NCBI RefSeq assembly: GCF_014696065.1
Contig: NZ_JACJPL010000027.1
Coordinates: 682,001-746,000 of the forward strand
Length of the DNA: 64,000 nucleotides
Direction of reading: 5' to 3'
Source of the DNA: Leptolyngbya sp. FACHB-261
Lineage (GTDB): Bacteria > Cyanobacteriota > Cyanobacteriia > FACHB-261
The notes under the pieces are model-generated. The model did not search any database. It saw nothing but the letters and a program-made list of their open reading frames with translations, and was not told the origin of the DNA. The position numbers and the translations under genes are program-made. This document shows positions 17,395 through 26,855 of the stretch, piece after piece; within the stretch, counting starts at the first letter, position 1, and each line of letters begins with the position of its first letter.

Positions 17395-18681
17395 CTATTG
17401 ATCTAGCGCTACCGCTTGGCTAAGCGCTGCTTTTTCTCTAGCCCGTTGAATAAACGGCGCTAAGGCTGCTGTATCTAGACCACTCAGAATCTCTAAATTA
17501 GCAGGTTCTACCCCGCGGCAGAGCATATCAACGCACCAGCTTTGCCGCGCTTGGTCAGGGCGTAGTGGTGTGGCATCCGGATTAGTAAAACCATTAGTCC
17601 ACTGCTGCCAGCAAGTTAAAACTTCGGCTTCTGTCAGCGTAAATAGAGGCTGGCTAGGTTGTGGTCCTGCACCACGACGCCGTAAATAGCGGCTCAGCGG
17701 ACTGTTATTAGCAGTTGCAACTTGGCGGCCTAGTATTTTTTGATTAATGGGCACTTGACGCACGGTGCCTTGGGACGAGCAGACCCGTAGCATCTCCCAG
17801 TCTGGCTCAGCGCTGTAATCGCCCTGTCGCAGGCGCAGCACCTCAGCTACAGTCAACCCTGCACCAAATAACACCCAAGCCAGAGCATAGTCTTGTGCGC
17901 CTGCTTTCTTAGCCTGTGCCAGGATGCTGTGGGAAACTGAAGCACCCAAGTCCTCAGCTCCATTAGAGGGTACAGCCAGTTCTAGATGAGCAGTCTTCAG
18001 GGGCGGAGAGCCGATCAATTCAGCGCCCTGCAAAAACAAGTCAACCAGGCTCTCTAGAAACTCGCCTCGTCCCGCCCACAGGTTGCCCAGCATATCGGGT
18101 GGGCGACAGGTGACTTCTACCACGGCATAACCGAGAATCGTGCTGTTGATTAGGCTGGCTAGATTTTCCGGTGCTAGGCGCAGTTGCAGTTGACCGGCCC
18201 GTACCGCTGAGGCGAGGCAAGCGGCTAGGGCACGGTTGGCCTGCACAAAGCCCTGGCCCAGAGCTTGTCGGTTTTCCTCAGGATACTGACCCGACTCACC
18301 GACCACAGAACGCACTAGATCTGGCATTTCCTCCAAAGCTTGCAGACACGTATCGACATACTGCAATAGCTCTTGGCGGGGATCGCCATGCCAGTTGGTC
18401 TGGCGCATCAAAGACTGCCCAATGCTTGTGAACACCTCACACTCCTGGATAGTTGCAAGTAATAAGCCGTGCTTGTTGCCGAAGTGCCGGAAGAGGGTGA
18501 CTTCATTCACACCTGCCCGCTCAGCAATTTGCCGGGTTGTGGTCTCGGTAACCCCCTGACGGGCAAACAACTCCAAGGCTGCGTCAATAATTTTCTGGCG
18601 CGTCCGAATTGAGACGCGGCGCCGGTCACGAACACCGGTGACCGGGGGTTGCTCGGGTAGCGCAGCGGGGTTAACAGTCAT
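17395..18681 (-). CDS. TetR-family regulator fused to a degenerate tyrosine-recombinase-like domain
   Basis: This 428-residue protein starts with a TetR DNA-binding domain at 25-72 (IIDAALELFARQGVTETTTR, then QIAERAGVNEVTLFRHFGNK) and a ligand-binding-type helical region to about 220, the usual TetR length. About 170 extra residues follow (255-428). They read like a tyrosine recombinase catalytic domain: LFGAGLTVAEVLRLRQGDY aligns with the box I pattern TGLRxSELLxLRxxD, but the catalytic Arg is Thr277; the later HxLRH box reads RPDQARQSW and there is no C-terminal Tyr. So the domain is recombinase-like but catalytically dead. The frame is open upstream to 18804; the ATG at 18681 is preferred. 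It is divergent from the desaturase gene and may control it. Confidence 0.8.
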   Translation of the reverse strand: MTVNPAALPEQPPVTGVRDRRRVSIRTRQKIIDAALELFARQGVTETTTRQIAERAGVNEVTLFRHFGNKHGLLLATIQECEVFTSIGQSLMRQTNWHGDPRQELLQYVDTCLQALEEMPDLVRSVVGESGQYPEENRQALGQGFVQANRALAACLASAVRAGQLQLRLAPENLASLINSTILGYAVVEVTCRPPDMLGNLWAGRGEFLESLVDLFLQGAELIGSPPLKTAHLELAVPSNGAEDLGASVSHSILAQAKKAGAQDYALAWVLFGAGLTVAEVLRLRQGDYSAEPDWEMLRVCSSQGTVRQVPINQKILGRQVATANNSPLSRYLRRRGAGPQPSQPLFTLTEAEVLTCWQQWTNGFTNPDATPLRPDQARQSWCVDMLCRGVEPANLEILSGLDTAALAPFIQRAREKAALSQAVALDQ

Positions 18682-18786
18682 GGAGCGCCTGAACAGATAG
18701 CAGCACCAGTCTAGTCGGAATGGATAGGAAGAGGTGTCTCCTCGATACCCCCGACAAAACTCTGACCAACGGTGGACTAAAAAACC

Positions 18787-18874
18787 TGCAAGTGCCACTT
18801 GCAATTCGATCCAAAGCTAGCTAGGCTGAAGCGAGGCAAATGTGAAAGCAAGCAAGACTTGCACCACTTGCAAG
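18787..18874. promoter_or_regulatory. Palindromic GCAAG/CTTGC operator cluster
   Basis: TGCAAGTG-C-CACTTGCA (18787-18803) is a perfect 8-bp inverted repeat. A second cluster 50 bp on has GCAAG-A-CTTGC (18852-18862) and another CACTTGCA (18865-18872). They lie between the divergent TetR-fusion gene and desC, the expected place for TetR operators. The assignment to this regulator is inference. Confidence 0.6.
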
Positions 18875-19002
18875 CGGCTCTGGCAAAGTCAGTGAAGCTC
18901 TCCTACAGCTTTAGATGACTTCTATTCTTTTGGGGTTTTCGCTGCGTTTCCTTCACATTTGCTCAGAATTCACTAATTTTTCATCTCCACGAGGAAGTTT
19001 GC

Positions 19003-19917
19003 ATGGCTTTTAATGCCGATATTTTGTCTGCGCCTAACTCCTCGCAAGAGAAGGCAGGTGAGACGACTGCTAGTGTTCAGCGTCCTCCTACAGAACTGCG
19101 CCTGAACTGGGTTAACGTTGCATTCTTCGGTGCGGTGCATCTGGTTGCGCTCAGTGCTCCCTGGTTTTTCTCCTGGAAGGCAGTGGGAGTCATGCTGGTT
19201 TTGCACTGGCTATTCGGCAGCGTGGGTATCTGCTTGGGCTATCACCGGCTGCTCAGCCATCGCAGCTTGCAGGTTCCCCGTCCTGTGGAGTATTTCTTGG
19301 CTCTAATTGGGGCTTTAGCCGCGCAGGGTGGACCGATTTTCTGGGTTGGGGGTCACCGTCAGCACCATGGCTTTACTGAGCATGAAGATCATGACCCTTA
19401 CTCCTCGACTCGGGGATTTTGGTGGAGCCACATGGGTTGGATTCTCTACTCACGGCCTGAGCACTTTGATCCTCAAAATTATTTCCGCTTTGCGCCCGAT
19501 CTGGCACGGGATCCGATTTACCGCTTTATGGACAAATGGTTCCTGGCCTTTCAGATTCCACTGGGCTTAGCGCTCTACGCATTTGGGGGTTGGCCTTGTG
19601 TGATTTGGGGCGGCGTCATGCGAGCTATCTTACTGTGGCACAGCACTTGGCTGATTAATTCTGCGTCGCATAAGTGGGGCTATCGCAACTTCCAAAGCAC
19701 TGATAATTCGCGCAATCTCTGGTGGGCTGCCCTACTTACTTATGGCGAAGGCTGGCACAATAACCACCACACCTATCCCAACATGGCGAAGGCGGGTCTG
19801 CACTGGTGGGAAGTGGATGTGACTTGGTGGTCAATCCAGGCCCTGCGCAAACTAGGCCTAGTGCAAAAAATCACGCTGCCGAAAGCAGATTGGCGCGAAC
19901 AGTTAGTGAAGAACTAA
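19003..19917 (+). CDS. desC: Delta9 acyl-lipid desaturase
   Basis: This 304-residue membrane di-iron desaturase has the three His boxes of the acyl-CoA/acyl-lipid Delta9 class: HRLLSH (81-86), HRQHH (118-122) and HNNHH (252-256), with hydrophobic spans before and between them. In cyanobacteria DesC places the first double bond in C18 (or C16) acyl chains of membrane glycerolipids using ferredoxin. GAGGAAG lies just ahead of the ATG. Divergent from the TetR fusion, with palindromes in the shared 320-bp region, so its expression is plausibly controlled by that protein. Close relatives acting at other positions cannot be excluded. A good terminator follows. Confidence 0.88.
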   Translation: MAFNADILSAPNSSQEKAGETTASVQRPPTELRLNWVNVAFFGAVHLVALSAPWFFSWKAVGVMLVLHWLFGSVGICLGYHRLLSHRSLQVPRPVEYFLALIGALAAQGGPIFWVGGHRQHHGFTEHEDHDPYSSTRGFWWSHMGWILYSRPEHFDPQNYFRFAPDLARDPIYRFMDKWFLAFQIPLGLALYAFGGWPCVIWGGVMRAILLWHSTWLINSASHKWGYRNFQSTDNSRNLWWAALLTYGEGWHNNHHTYPNMAKAGLHWWEVDVTWWSIQALRKLGLVQKITLPKADWREQLVKN

Positions 19918-19944
19918 CGCGAACCAACGTTCAATAAATTCGAG

Positions 19945-19985
19945 ACGGGAAGGGAAGCAGCACTGTAACCCTTCCCGTTTATTTT
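19945..19985 (+). terminator. Terminator of desC
   Basis: ACGGGAAGGG (19945-19954) and CCCTTCCCGT (19969-19978) form a perfect 10-bp stem with a 14-nt loop, followed by TTATTTTG. Confidence 0.8.
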
Positions 19986-20022
19986 GTAAGTCTTTTGCTG
20001 GGTCTTTCAAGGAGATTCGTGC

Positions 20023-20439
20023 ATGGCAATCATCAGCTTCGAGCTGCCGATCTACACCTACCAAATCGATTTCATTGGGCATGTCAATAATATTGTCTAC
20101 ATTCAGTGGATGGAAATTGCCCGCATGAAGCTAATGGAGGCAATTGACTTACCCGTCCATCAGGCCCATGCCCAAGGTTTTGTTCCGGTGCTGGTCCACA
20201 CCGAGATTACTTACAAAAATCCTCTGTATCTGGGTGAGACTGTCCGTGTTGAGCTATGGCTTTCTGAACTGAGAAAAGCGTCGGCTCAAATGGAGTTTCG
20301 CTTCTACAATTCGCAAAATATTCTGGCTGCCGAAGGTCGTCAACGCGGTCTATTTGTTACCCACGCAACCATGCGTCCGCGTCGTTTAGGTGCAGAAGAG
20401 CAAGCCCTATTTACACCGTTTTTACTTTCAGAAACTTAG
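20023..20439 (+). CDS. Hot-dog fold acyl-CoA thioesterase
   Basis: This 138-residue protein fits the 4-hydroxybenzoyl-CoA thioesterase/YbgC branch of the hot-dog fold. The N-terminal strand and loop read TYQIDFIGHVNNIVYIQWME, where Asp precedes the GHVNN turn and is the usual catalytic acid, followed by the long helix. The second strand ITYKNPLYLGETVRVELWL is also typical. It would hydrolyse acyl-CoA or acyl-ACP thioesters in the cytosol. Candidates include the 1,4-dihydroxy-2-naphthoyl-CoA thioesterase of phylloquinone synthesis, but specificity cannot be read from this. AAGGAG precedes the ATG. It follows desC after a terminator, so it probably has its own promoter. Confidence 0.8.
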   Translation: MAIISFELPIYTYQIDFIGHVNNIVYIQWMEIARMKLMEAIDLPVHQAHAQGFVPVLVHTEITYKNPLYLGETVRVELWLSELRKASAQMEFRFYNSQNILAAEGRQRGLFVTHATMRPRRLGAEEQALFTPFLLSET

Positions 20440-20600
20440 AGCAACAGGAAGCCCAACTGGAGCAGGAGCACCAGGAAAACCGCAATTTTTTTATCCTGTT
20501 TTTATCCTGATGGCTTGACTTCGTGTGAGCGCTTGGCAAACATCTCGCACGCCTCTTTCGCTTAGCTCTGGCACAAGTCAAACGCTCGTGAACCTCAAGC

Positions 20601-21509
20601 TCAGGCTAAATCTAGCGGTGGGGGACAGCTCAAGCGCAAGCGTTCACCCGTCAGCGGATGGTGAAACTCCAGCTTCAGGGCGTGCAGATGGTAGCCACAA
20701 TCGCCGGGAACTGGCACTTCTCCCATCTCATCCGGCCGCACGCTCAAAGGTAAACCGCCGCTGCCATACAGTGGATCGCCCAGCAGAGGATAGCCCGCCA
20801 CCGCTAGATGAATACGAATTTGATGCGGTCGACCGGTGGCAATTACCACTTCCAGCAAACTGGTTTCGGTCCCACGTTGCAGCACGCGGCAATCGCTCTG
20901 AGCAGAGAGGCCATCAGGCGTAGCAGCATACAAATATCCCAGGACCGGATGGGCTAGTTTGCCAATCGGCTGAGTCACCCGAAAGCACTCGGGCATTGAG
21001 TTACCAACCGCTAAAGTTCGGTAAGTTTTAACAATCTGGTGAGTACGCATTTGCTGGCTCAAAGCAGCTCTTGCTTGAGACGAACGTGCCAGCAGCAGCA
21101 AACCAGAGGTTCCCCGTCCTAAGCGGTGAATCGGCATGGGTGGCTGGTTAGGGTAGCGCTGTTGCAGTTGCCTAAGCAGCGTGTGCTCCAAAAAGCCACC
21201 TCCCGGCAGCACGGGTAACCCAGAGGGTTTTGCTATGACCAGCAACTCTGAGTCCTCATACACCGTCTCAAAGGTCAAAGGCACATCCGGCTCTTGCCAG
21301 GGAGGACGGTGGTAGGTAAGCTGCTGACCAGCCCTTAAACAGGTTTCGGGTTGGGTTGAGGCACCATCGAGCAGAATCTGACCTGCTAGGATTCGGCTCT
21401 GCCACTCAACCTGGTTGGAGTGACGGTAATGGCGAGTGTAGTAATCCAGAACCGTTAGCCCCTCGGCGCTGGACCTGATCTGATCTCGATAAACCCAACC
21501 GCTATTCAT
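20601..21509 (-). CDS. RluA-family pseudouridine synthase-like protein lacking the catalytic Asp
   Basis: This 302-residue protein has the RluA fold order: an S4-like N-terminus (VEWQSRILAGQILLDG), strand VIAKPSGLPVLPGGG, the signature region at 128-136, then TGRPHQIRIHLAVAGYPLLG. In RluA enzymes the signature is HRLDxxTSG and its Asp attacks the uridine. Here it reads HRLGRGTSG, with Gly131 in place of Asp; the DNA (CAC CGC TTA GGA CGG) is unambiguous. Plant and other relatives with HRLGRGTSG exist as far as I recall, so this is a conserved variant rather than damage. It may bind RNA without catalysis or use another residue. It is convergent with the thioesterase gene. Confidence 0.8.
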   Translation of the reverse strand: MNSGWVYRDQIRSSAEGLTVLDYYTRHYRHSNQVEWQSRILAGQILLDGASTQPETCLRAGQQLTYHRPPWQEPDVPLTFETVYEDSELLVIAKPSGLPVLPGGGFLEHTLLRQLQQRYPNQPPMPIHRLGRGTSGLLLLARSSQARAALSQQMRTHQIVKTYRTLAVGNSMPECFRVTQPIGKLAHPVLGYLYAATPDGLSAQSDCRVLQRGTETSLLEVVIATGRPHQIRIHLAVAGYPLLGDPLYGSGGLPLSVRPDEMGEVPVPGDCGYHLHALKLEFHHPLTGERLRLSCPPPLDLA

Positions 21510-21604
21510 CTGACCGGCTCCTCCTCGCTCATTCTGCGACAGCCTGGCTGAGATAGGGGCGTCTACCTAAAGCGATTCGGGGATTTCGCCAGCTAGAATC
21601 CCAG

Positions 21605-24600
21605 ATGACCCAATCGAGGGTTAACCCAGGAGAGAGTGTGACCCAGCCCGAGACAGAACACGAACCAGAGCAATCCCAACAGCCAGAGCGATCTTACCGT
21701 CTGGCCAAAGTCGGGGTGGGCTTAGGTCTGGGGCTCACGGCAGGGCTGCTAGGTCTGAGCTGGGGTGCCCGCATTTTCCTGACTGAGCGCCTGTCCCCTC
21801 TGGTTGCCGAGAGTCTAGCCAAAACCCTCAATCGGCCTGTCACAGTTGGCGCACTTGAGCGGGTGTCGTTCGTGGGCATGCGCTTTGGTCCCTCCGCAAT
21901 TCCCGCAACGCCAAAGGATGAGGACAAAGCCACAACGCAAGCTGTTGAAGTTGGCTTCAATCTGCCGCGCCTGCTATTCACTCGCACCCTGGATCTCGAC
22001 ATTACCCTAGTTAAGGCCGATATCTACATCGAGCAGGCAGCTGACCGGCAATGGCTGAGGCCAATCGTGGCTCCAGAGGAAGGCCAGAGAACCGTCACTA
22101 TCCAAGTGCAAACGGTAAACATTGAGGATGGTCAGCTGACCCTGGTGCCTGCGCCACTACCTCCAGCGCCCGGGACCCAAGTTAAACCGCGCGCCCGTGA
22201 GCCTCGGGTGCTCCAGAACGTCCAAGTTCAAACGCAATGGTTTAACCCCACCCCCGAAGCGGCCAATCGCCGAGTGCAGTTTCAAGCAACTGCAAATGCG
22301 GTCGAGGGCGGGCGGCTCGATCTGCGAGGCGAGTGGGATCTGGTCGATAAGTTGCTGACCTTACGGGCACAGGGTGAGCGGCTAGCAGCCCCGATCGTCA
22401 ACGGCTTCCTACCGCAAATTCCCGTCGATCTACTAAACGGTACGCTGAATGGCAACGTGGGCGTGCGCTGGTACACCCCAGAATCCCCCTCTCTTGATGG
22501 CACAGTCCAGGTCCAAGGAGTTACCGCTAAAGTTGCGAGAGTGCCACAGTTGCTCAATGGCGTGGTTGGCACTCTGCGTCTAGACGGTTTGACCGCCAAC
22601 TTCGACCGTTTGCAAGCTCGCTACGGCCAAGTCCCCTTCCAGGCCACAGGTGGCATCGGCCCGAAAGGGTTTGACGTCAAGGGAGCTACGGCACCAACCA
22701 ATCTGGACGTGCTGCTGCGTACCCTCAATGTCCGGTTGCCATTCCCCGTGGCCGGTCAGGTCAGGAGCACAATTTCCCTGACTGGCACAGGCCAGCAGCC
22801 TGTACTGGCAGGTCAATTCAACTCCACTAACAATCAGGGGCGATTCGACCGCATTCCGCTCCAACGTTTTGGAGGTCGCTTCCAGCTAGTGAACCCAGTA
22901 GTCACGCTGGCTGACTTTGAGGCTTATCCCGCCATTGGCGGTGTAGTTCGCGGTGGGGGTCAGGTCAATTTGGCCCAGGGTGGTGGACTGGCCCTCAATT
23001 TCCAGGCTGCTGGTGTTTCCGGTGAGCAGTTGGCCCGGACCTACGGGGGCAATTTGCCGATAGCGGTTGGGCCGCTAAGTGCCAACACTCAGGTCTTTGG
23101 ACCCGCTACCAATATCCAGATCGTGTCACGCTGGCAGGCACCCAGCGCGACATACCCTGCTCGCGGTGAAGTGGCGGTGGCACGCGGTGTAGCCACCTTG
23201 CGCAATACCGTTCTCAACGTTGCCGGGGGTACAGTTCAAGCCGATGGCACAGTCACTTTAGGCAGTCAGGGTCGCCCCGGACGCTGGCAGGGCACCGCTA
23301 GTCTGCGAGGGATCCGCCTGCAACGCTTGACTCCCGAACAACGGGGCTTGCTCAATGGCACGGTTGGCGCTAGTGGCAGTTTGGCCTCATTCCGGCCTCA
23401 AGATATTCGCGCCGCAGGTAATCTGACGTTCTCTGAAGGTATCGCCGTAATCCGGCAGCCCTTGACAACTCAGGTGGCTTGGGACGGTCAGCAAATTATT
23501 GTGCGCGATGCTCGCAGTGAGCGGGTTCAAGCACAAGGCACGATCGGCGTTCGCTTGCAGGGACCAGGCTCCCCTGCCGTCGGTGCCCTGAACCTCAACG
23601 TGCAAACCAACGACTTTCCGCTGCGCAATCTGGCGGTATCCTTGCCAGAAACCATTGCCCTAGTGGGCAGTGCCGACTTCAGTGGCAAGCTCACAGGCAC
23701 ACCCAGCGCACCCCGCGTAGCTGGAGCCCTTGCCCTCAATAATCTCCAGGTCAACAACTTTGATTTTGCTGACCGGCTGAGTGGCCACGTTGCCTACACT
23801 GACGCAGGCGTTAATTTGGACCTGAATGGCGGCGGCGACCGCATCGCCCTACTCACTGATGCCAACTTCCGACCTCGCACCTTTGAGGTGCGCCACGGCG
23901 AGACACTAGCGGTTGGCGAAACTCAAGGCAATCAACTGCTGGTGGCCTTACAACAGTTTCCGCTTGGCGCCCTGGGCTTGCGACCTGCCGCCCAGCGCTT
24001 TGGAGCCGTGGGCGGCGATCTCTCAGGTGACTTCGCAATTGATTTGCCAGCCCGAGGCCCACTAAACCCCAGAACCATTAGTTTGCTGGGAGATGTAGCT
24101 GTTGTGCGTCCCAGCTTGGGCCAGATTCGAGCCGAGCAGTTCACTGGGCGCATCCGCTATGCCAACGGCAACCTGAGCCTGGAGAACGGCGACCTGCGCT
24201 TGCCCCGACGCAGCCGCTATCAGCTCGCCGGTCGCTTCAGCCCCGGCCAGACGCCCCAACTAAGCGCTCAAGTCCAGGTAGTTCAGGGCGAAATTCAGGA
24301 CATCCTACAAGCGCTTCAGATCTTTGACTTCTCCGACTTTGGCCGGATCTTTGAGACTGGCCGTTATGGTCGCGCCAATGTGCTGGACAATGTGTTCGCC
24401 CGAGGTTTGGCCGAGCTCTCTCCCCCACGTGAAACCCTTTACGCTCAGTTGCAACGCTTTGCAGAGATTCAAGCCCTGATCACGGAGCAGCGGTTGCAAG
24501 CCAGGGAATCATTACTGCCAGGCTTGAATGAGCTTCAGGGTAGCTTCTCTGGCACTCTAGCGTTCACTGGCTCCCTGCAACAGGGCATCACAGCCAGTTT

Positions 24601-26473
24601 CAATCTGGGTGGTCAAGACTGGCGCTGGGGCGACTTGCTTCAGGTGCAGGACGTTACAGCTCAAGGCGAGTTTGCCAACGGTGCGCTCACCCTGGCTCCT
24701 TTACGCTTTGCCAGCGGCGAACAGGTGGGTGAGTTTACTGGGCGCGTCGGCGGTACTCGGCAAGCTGGGCAGGTCCGTTTGGCCAACATCCCAGTCGAGA
24801 ACTTGGAAAACCTATTGCGGTTGCCATTTGACGCTACAGGAACTTTGAGTGGCACTGCAACCCTGGCCGGTAACCTGGACAACCCGCAGTTATTGGATGG
24901 TCAGCTCGTCCTCAACCAGGGCCAGCTGAACGGTACGCCCCTAGAGCAAGCCAACAGCACTTTCAACTATCGCGATGGGCGGCTTAGCTTCGACAGCACC
25001 TTGGCACTGGCCAACTCAGGCCCAACTGTGATCAACGGCAGCATTCCCTATCGTTTACCCTTCGCACGGGTTGAACCTGCTAGCAATCAGTTACGGCTAG
25101 ATTTGAATGTGCGCAATGAAGGACTGGCCCTGCTCAATCTATTCTCCCGACAGGTCAGTTGGGTCGGCGGCGAGGGCGATGTCAACTTAGCGGTGCGCGG
25201 CACCCTAGCTCAGCCTCTAGCCACAGGTTCTGCTTCCTTCCGAGGCGCTTCTTTCCGGTCTTCTTTGCTTCAAGGTAGTGACCTAACAGATGTCACCGGC
25301 AACATTCAGTTCGATCAGGACCGGGTGCGGATTACCGAGCCGCTGAAGGGCCGCTTTGGCAGTGGTCAGGTCGGAGCCTTGGGCGTGTTGCCGTTGAATA
25401 GAGCCTTGCGCCGCCGTGACCCTGATGTCGATAATCCCCTAACCGTCAGCCTGACCGATATCAATCTGAGCCTCAAGGGCCTCTACAGTGGTCGAGTAAA
25501 CGGCGTCGTTCCCGTCACAGGTAGCGTCTTTGAACCGATTTTGAACGGACAGATCACGCTCAGCCAGGGCCAGGTTCTAATTCCCGATACTGGTAGTGGC
25601 CCAGGCCTCGCCCCTAGTGGCGGTGGCGGCGGCAACAACGCGGCTATCACACCTGGGTTCAACAATCTGCGCCTGAGATTAGGAGAACAACTTCAGATCA
25701 CGCGTCCACCCCTTCTCAACTTCCTGGCAACAGGCGACATTGTGCTTAACGGTGACCTGCAAGGCATCCGGCCTGAAGGACGGGTCAGCTTGCAGCGCGG
25801 CCAGGTGAATCTGTTCGCGACCCGCTTTACCCTGGATCGCTCCCAGGAGAACTATGCCCAGTTTGTGCCCACCCAAGGGCTAGACCCGAATCTCAATGTT
25901 CGGGTTGCCAGTGCTGTAACTGAGACAACACCAGCCATTGCCAATGATTTGGGAGGCGTTGATCCTACAGGGATTGGCTTGGGCGGTTTGCGCACCGTTC
26001 AGGTCAGAGCCACTGTGACTGGGCGAGCCAGCCAGTTCAACTTGGCATTGACCTCGTCACCGCCTCGCTCCGAGGCCGAGATCGTGGCCCTAATCGGAGG
26101 CGGCTTTACAGAAACATTAGGGCAAGGCCCAGCAGATACCGCTCTGGTTCTGGCAAATTTTGCGGGCTCCGCCTTGCTGAATACAGTTCAGGGTGCGGTT
26201 GCCAGTGCTCTAGGTCTGTCTGAATTTCGTATTTTCCCGACCATTTTGCCAACCGAGCAAGGCAGCAGCGACCGTTCACTGGGGTTAGCGATGGAAGCCG
26301 CAGTCGATATTAGCCGCCGCTTCTCAGTTTCGGTGCTGCAAGTGCTCACCAACTCAACGCAGCCCACTCGCTTTACACTGCGCTATCGTGTCAGCGACCA
26401 AATTCTGCTGCGCACCTTTACCGATTTAGGCGGGGAGGCTGGTGCCAGTGTAGAGTTTGAAACCCGCTTCTAA
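21605..26473 (+). CDS. tamB: TamB/DUF490-type envelope bridge protein
   Basis: This 1,622-residue protein has an N-terminal transmembrane anchor (VGVGLGLGLTAGLLGLSWGA, about residues 35-58), a very long beta-rich, AsmA-like middle with recurring segments such as GTLNGNVGVRWYTPE and GTLSGTATLAGNLDNPQLL, and a C-terminal DUF490/TamB domain ending in the aromatic residue expected next to the outer membrane (VEFETRF). TamB-like proteins span the periplasm as a grooved beta structure and help outer-membrane biogenesis, by lipid transport or barrel assembly. Plant TIC236 belongs to the same family and partners an Omp85 protein. No Omp85/TamA gene lies beside it here. The ATG at 21605 is the only good start. 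Single gene. Confidence 0.88.
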   Translation: MTQSRVNPGESVTQPETEHEPEQSQQPERSYRLAKVGVGLGLGLTAGLLGLSWGARIFLTERLSPLVAESLAKTLNRPVTVGALERVSFVGMRFGPSAIPATPKDEDKATTQAVEVGFNLPRLLFTRTLDLDITLVKADIYIEQAADRQWLRPIVAPEEGQRTVTIQVQTVNIEDGQLTLVPAPLPPAPGTQVKPRAREPRVLQNVQVQTQWFNPTPEAANRRVQFQATANAVEGGRLDLRGEWDLVDKLLTLRAQGERLAAPIVNGFLPQIPVDLLNGTLNGNVGVRWYTPESPSLDGTVQVQGVTAKVARVPQLLNGVVGTLRLDGLTANFDRLQARYGQVPFQATGGIGPKGFDVKGATAPTNLDVLLRTLNVRLPFPVAGQVRSTISLTGTGQQPVLAGQFNSTNNQGRFDRIPLQRFGGRFQLVNPVVTLADFEAYPAIGGVVRGGGQVNLAQGGGLALNFQAAGVSGEQLARTYGGNLPIAVGPLSANTQVFGPATNIQIVSRWQAPSATYPARGEVAVARGVATLRNTVLNVAGGTVQADGTVTLGSQGRPGRWQGTASLRGIRLQRLTPEQRGLLNGTVGASGSLASFRPQDIRAAGNLTFSEGIAVIRQPLTTQVAWDGQQIIVRDARSERVQAQGTIGVRLQGPGSPAVGALNLNVQTNDFPLRNLAVSLPETIALVGSADFSGKLTGTPSAPRVAGALALNNLQVNNFDFADRLSGHVAYTDAGVNLDLNGGGDRIALLTDANFRPRTFEVRHGETLAVGETQGNQLLVALQQFPLGALGLRPAAQRFGAVGGDLSGDFAIDLPARGPLNPRTISLLGDVAVVRPSLGQIRAEQFTGRIRYANGNLSLENGDLRLPRRSRYQLAGRFSPGQTPQLSAQVQVVQGEIQDILQALQIFDFSDFGRIFETGRYGRANVLDNVFARGLAELSPPRETLYAQLQRFAEIQALITEQRLQARESLLPGLNELQGSFSGTLAFTGSLQQGITASFNLGGQDWRWGDLLQVQDVTAQGEFANGALTLAPLRFASGEQVGEFTGRVGGTRQAGQVRLANIPVENLENLLRLPFDATGTLSGTATLAGNLDNPQLLDGQLVLNQGQLNGTPLEQANSTFNYRDGRLSFDSTLALANSGPTVINGSIPYRLPFARVEPASNQLRLDLNVRNEGLALLNLFSRQVSWVGGEGDVNLAVRGTLAQPLATGSASFRGASFRSSLLQGSDLTDVTGNIQFDQDRVRITEPLKGRFGSGQVGALGVLPLNRALRRRDPDVDNPLTVSLTDINLSLKGLYSGRVNGVVPVTGSVFEPILNGQITLSQGQVLIPDTGSGPGLAPSGGGGGNNAAITPGFNNLRLRLGEQLQITRPPLLNFLATGDIVLNGDLQGIRPEGRVSLQRGQVNLFATRFTLDRSQENYAQFVPTQGLDPNLNVRVASAVTETTPAIANDLGGVDPTGIGLGGLRTVQVRATVTGRASQFNLALTSSPPRSEAEIVALIGGGFTETLGQGPADTALVLANFAGSALLNTVQGAVASALGLSEFRIFPTILPTEQGSSDRSLGLAMEAAVDISRRFSVSVLQVLTNSTQPTRFTLRYRVSDQILLRTFTDLGGEAGASVEFETRF

Positions 26474-26533
26474 AGGCTCGCGATTCATTAAATTCGCCCT
26501 GATTAAAAGGTGAAAAAAGGCAAAAGCTTTGAA

Positions 26534-26855
26534 TCAAGCAAATAAGCGCGCCAAAGGATAAGCAAAATTAGGCAGCAAAGGACTCACCAGTTCGTCATTC
26601 ACTAGTAAAGTCTCGACTAATCCTAAGGCAGCTTTCTCCCGCGGATAGACTTCAATTTGCTTTAAGCCCCAATCTGCAAGCCAGTTCTGCAAGCTAGTAT
26701 TTTTGTACGCCTCGGGCTGAGTAGAGCCTGAGTTTCAAGTCTCGATCACGCTGCTCGTTATCCACACCGGGTGGTAAGACTTCCACGACCAGTTCGGGTG
26801 CTCCAGTTAAGTACCCTGCCTCATTCAGCAACATTGCCAGCCGTTCGTGACTTGC
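26534..26855 (-). pseudogene. Uma2-family (DUF820) nuclease-like pseudogene
   Basis: No open gene is left, but reading the minus strand from 26855 gives HERLAMLLNEAGYLTGAPEL then VVEVLPPGVDNEQRDRDLKL then YSARGVQKY and TAG. After a frame change NWLADWGLKQIEVYPREKAA and LVNDELVSPLLPNFAYPLAR follow, to a natural stop at 26534. This is the C-terminal two thirds of a Uma2 (PD-(D/E)XK-like) protein, a family abundant in cyanobacteria. The break lies where GCTTGCAGA is repeated twice within about 20 bp. The N-terminal third is missing. It is a dead gene. Confidence 0.75.
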
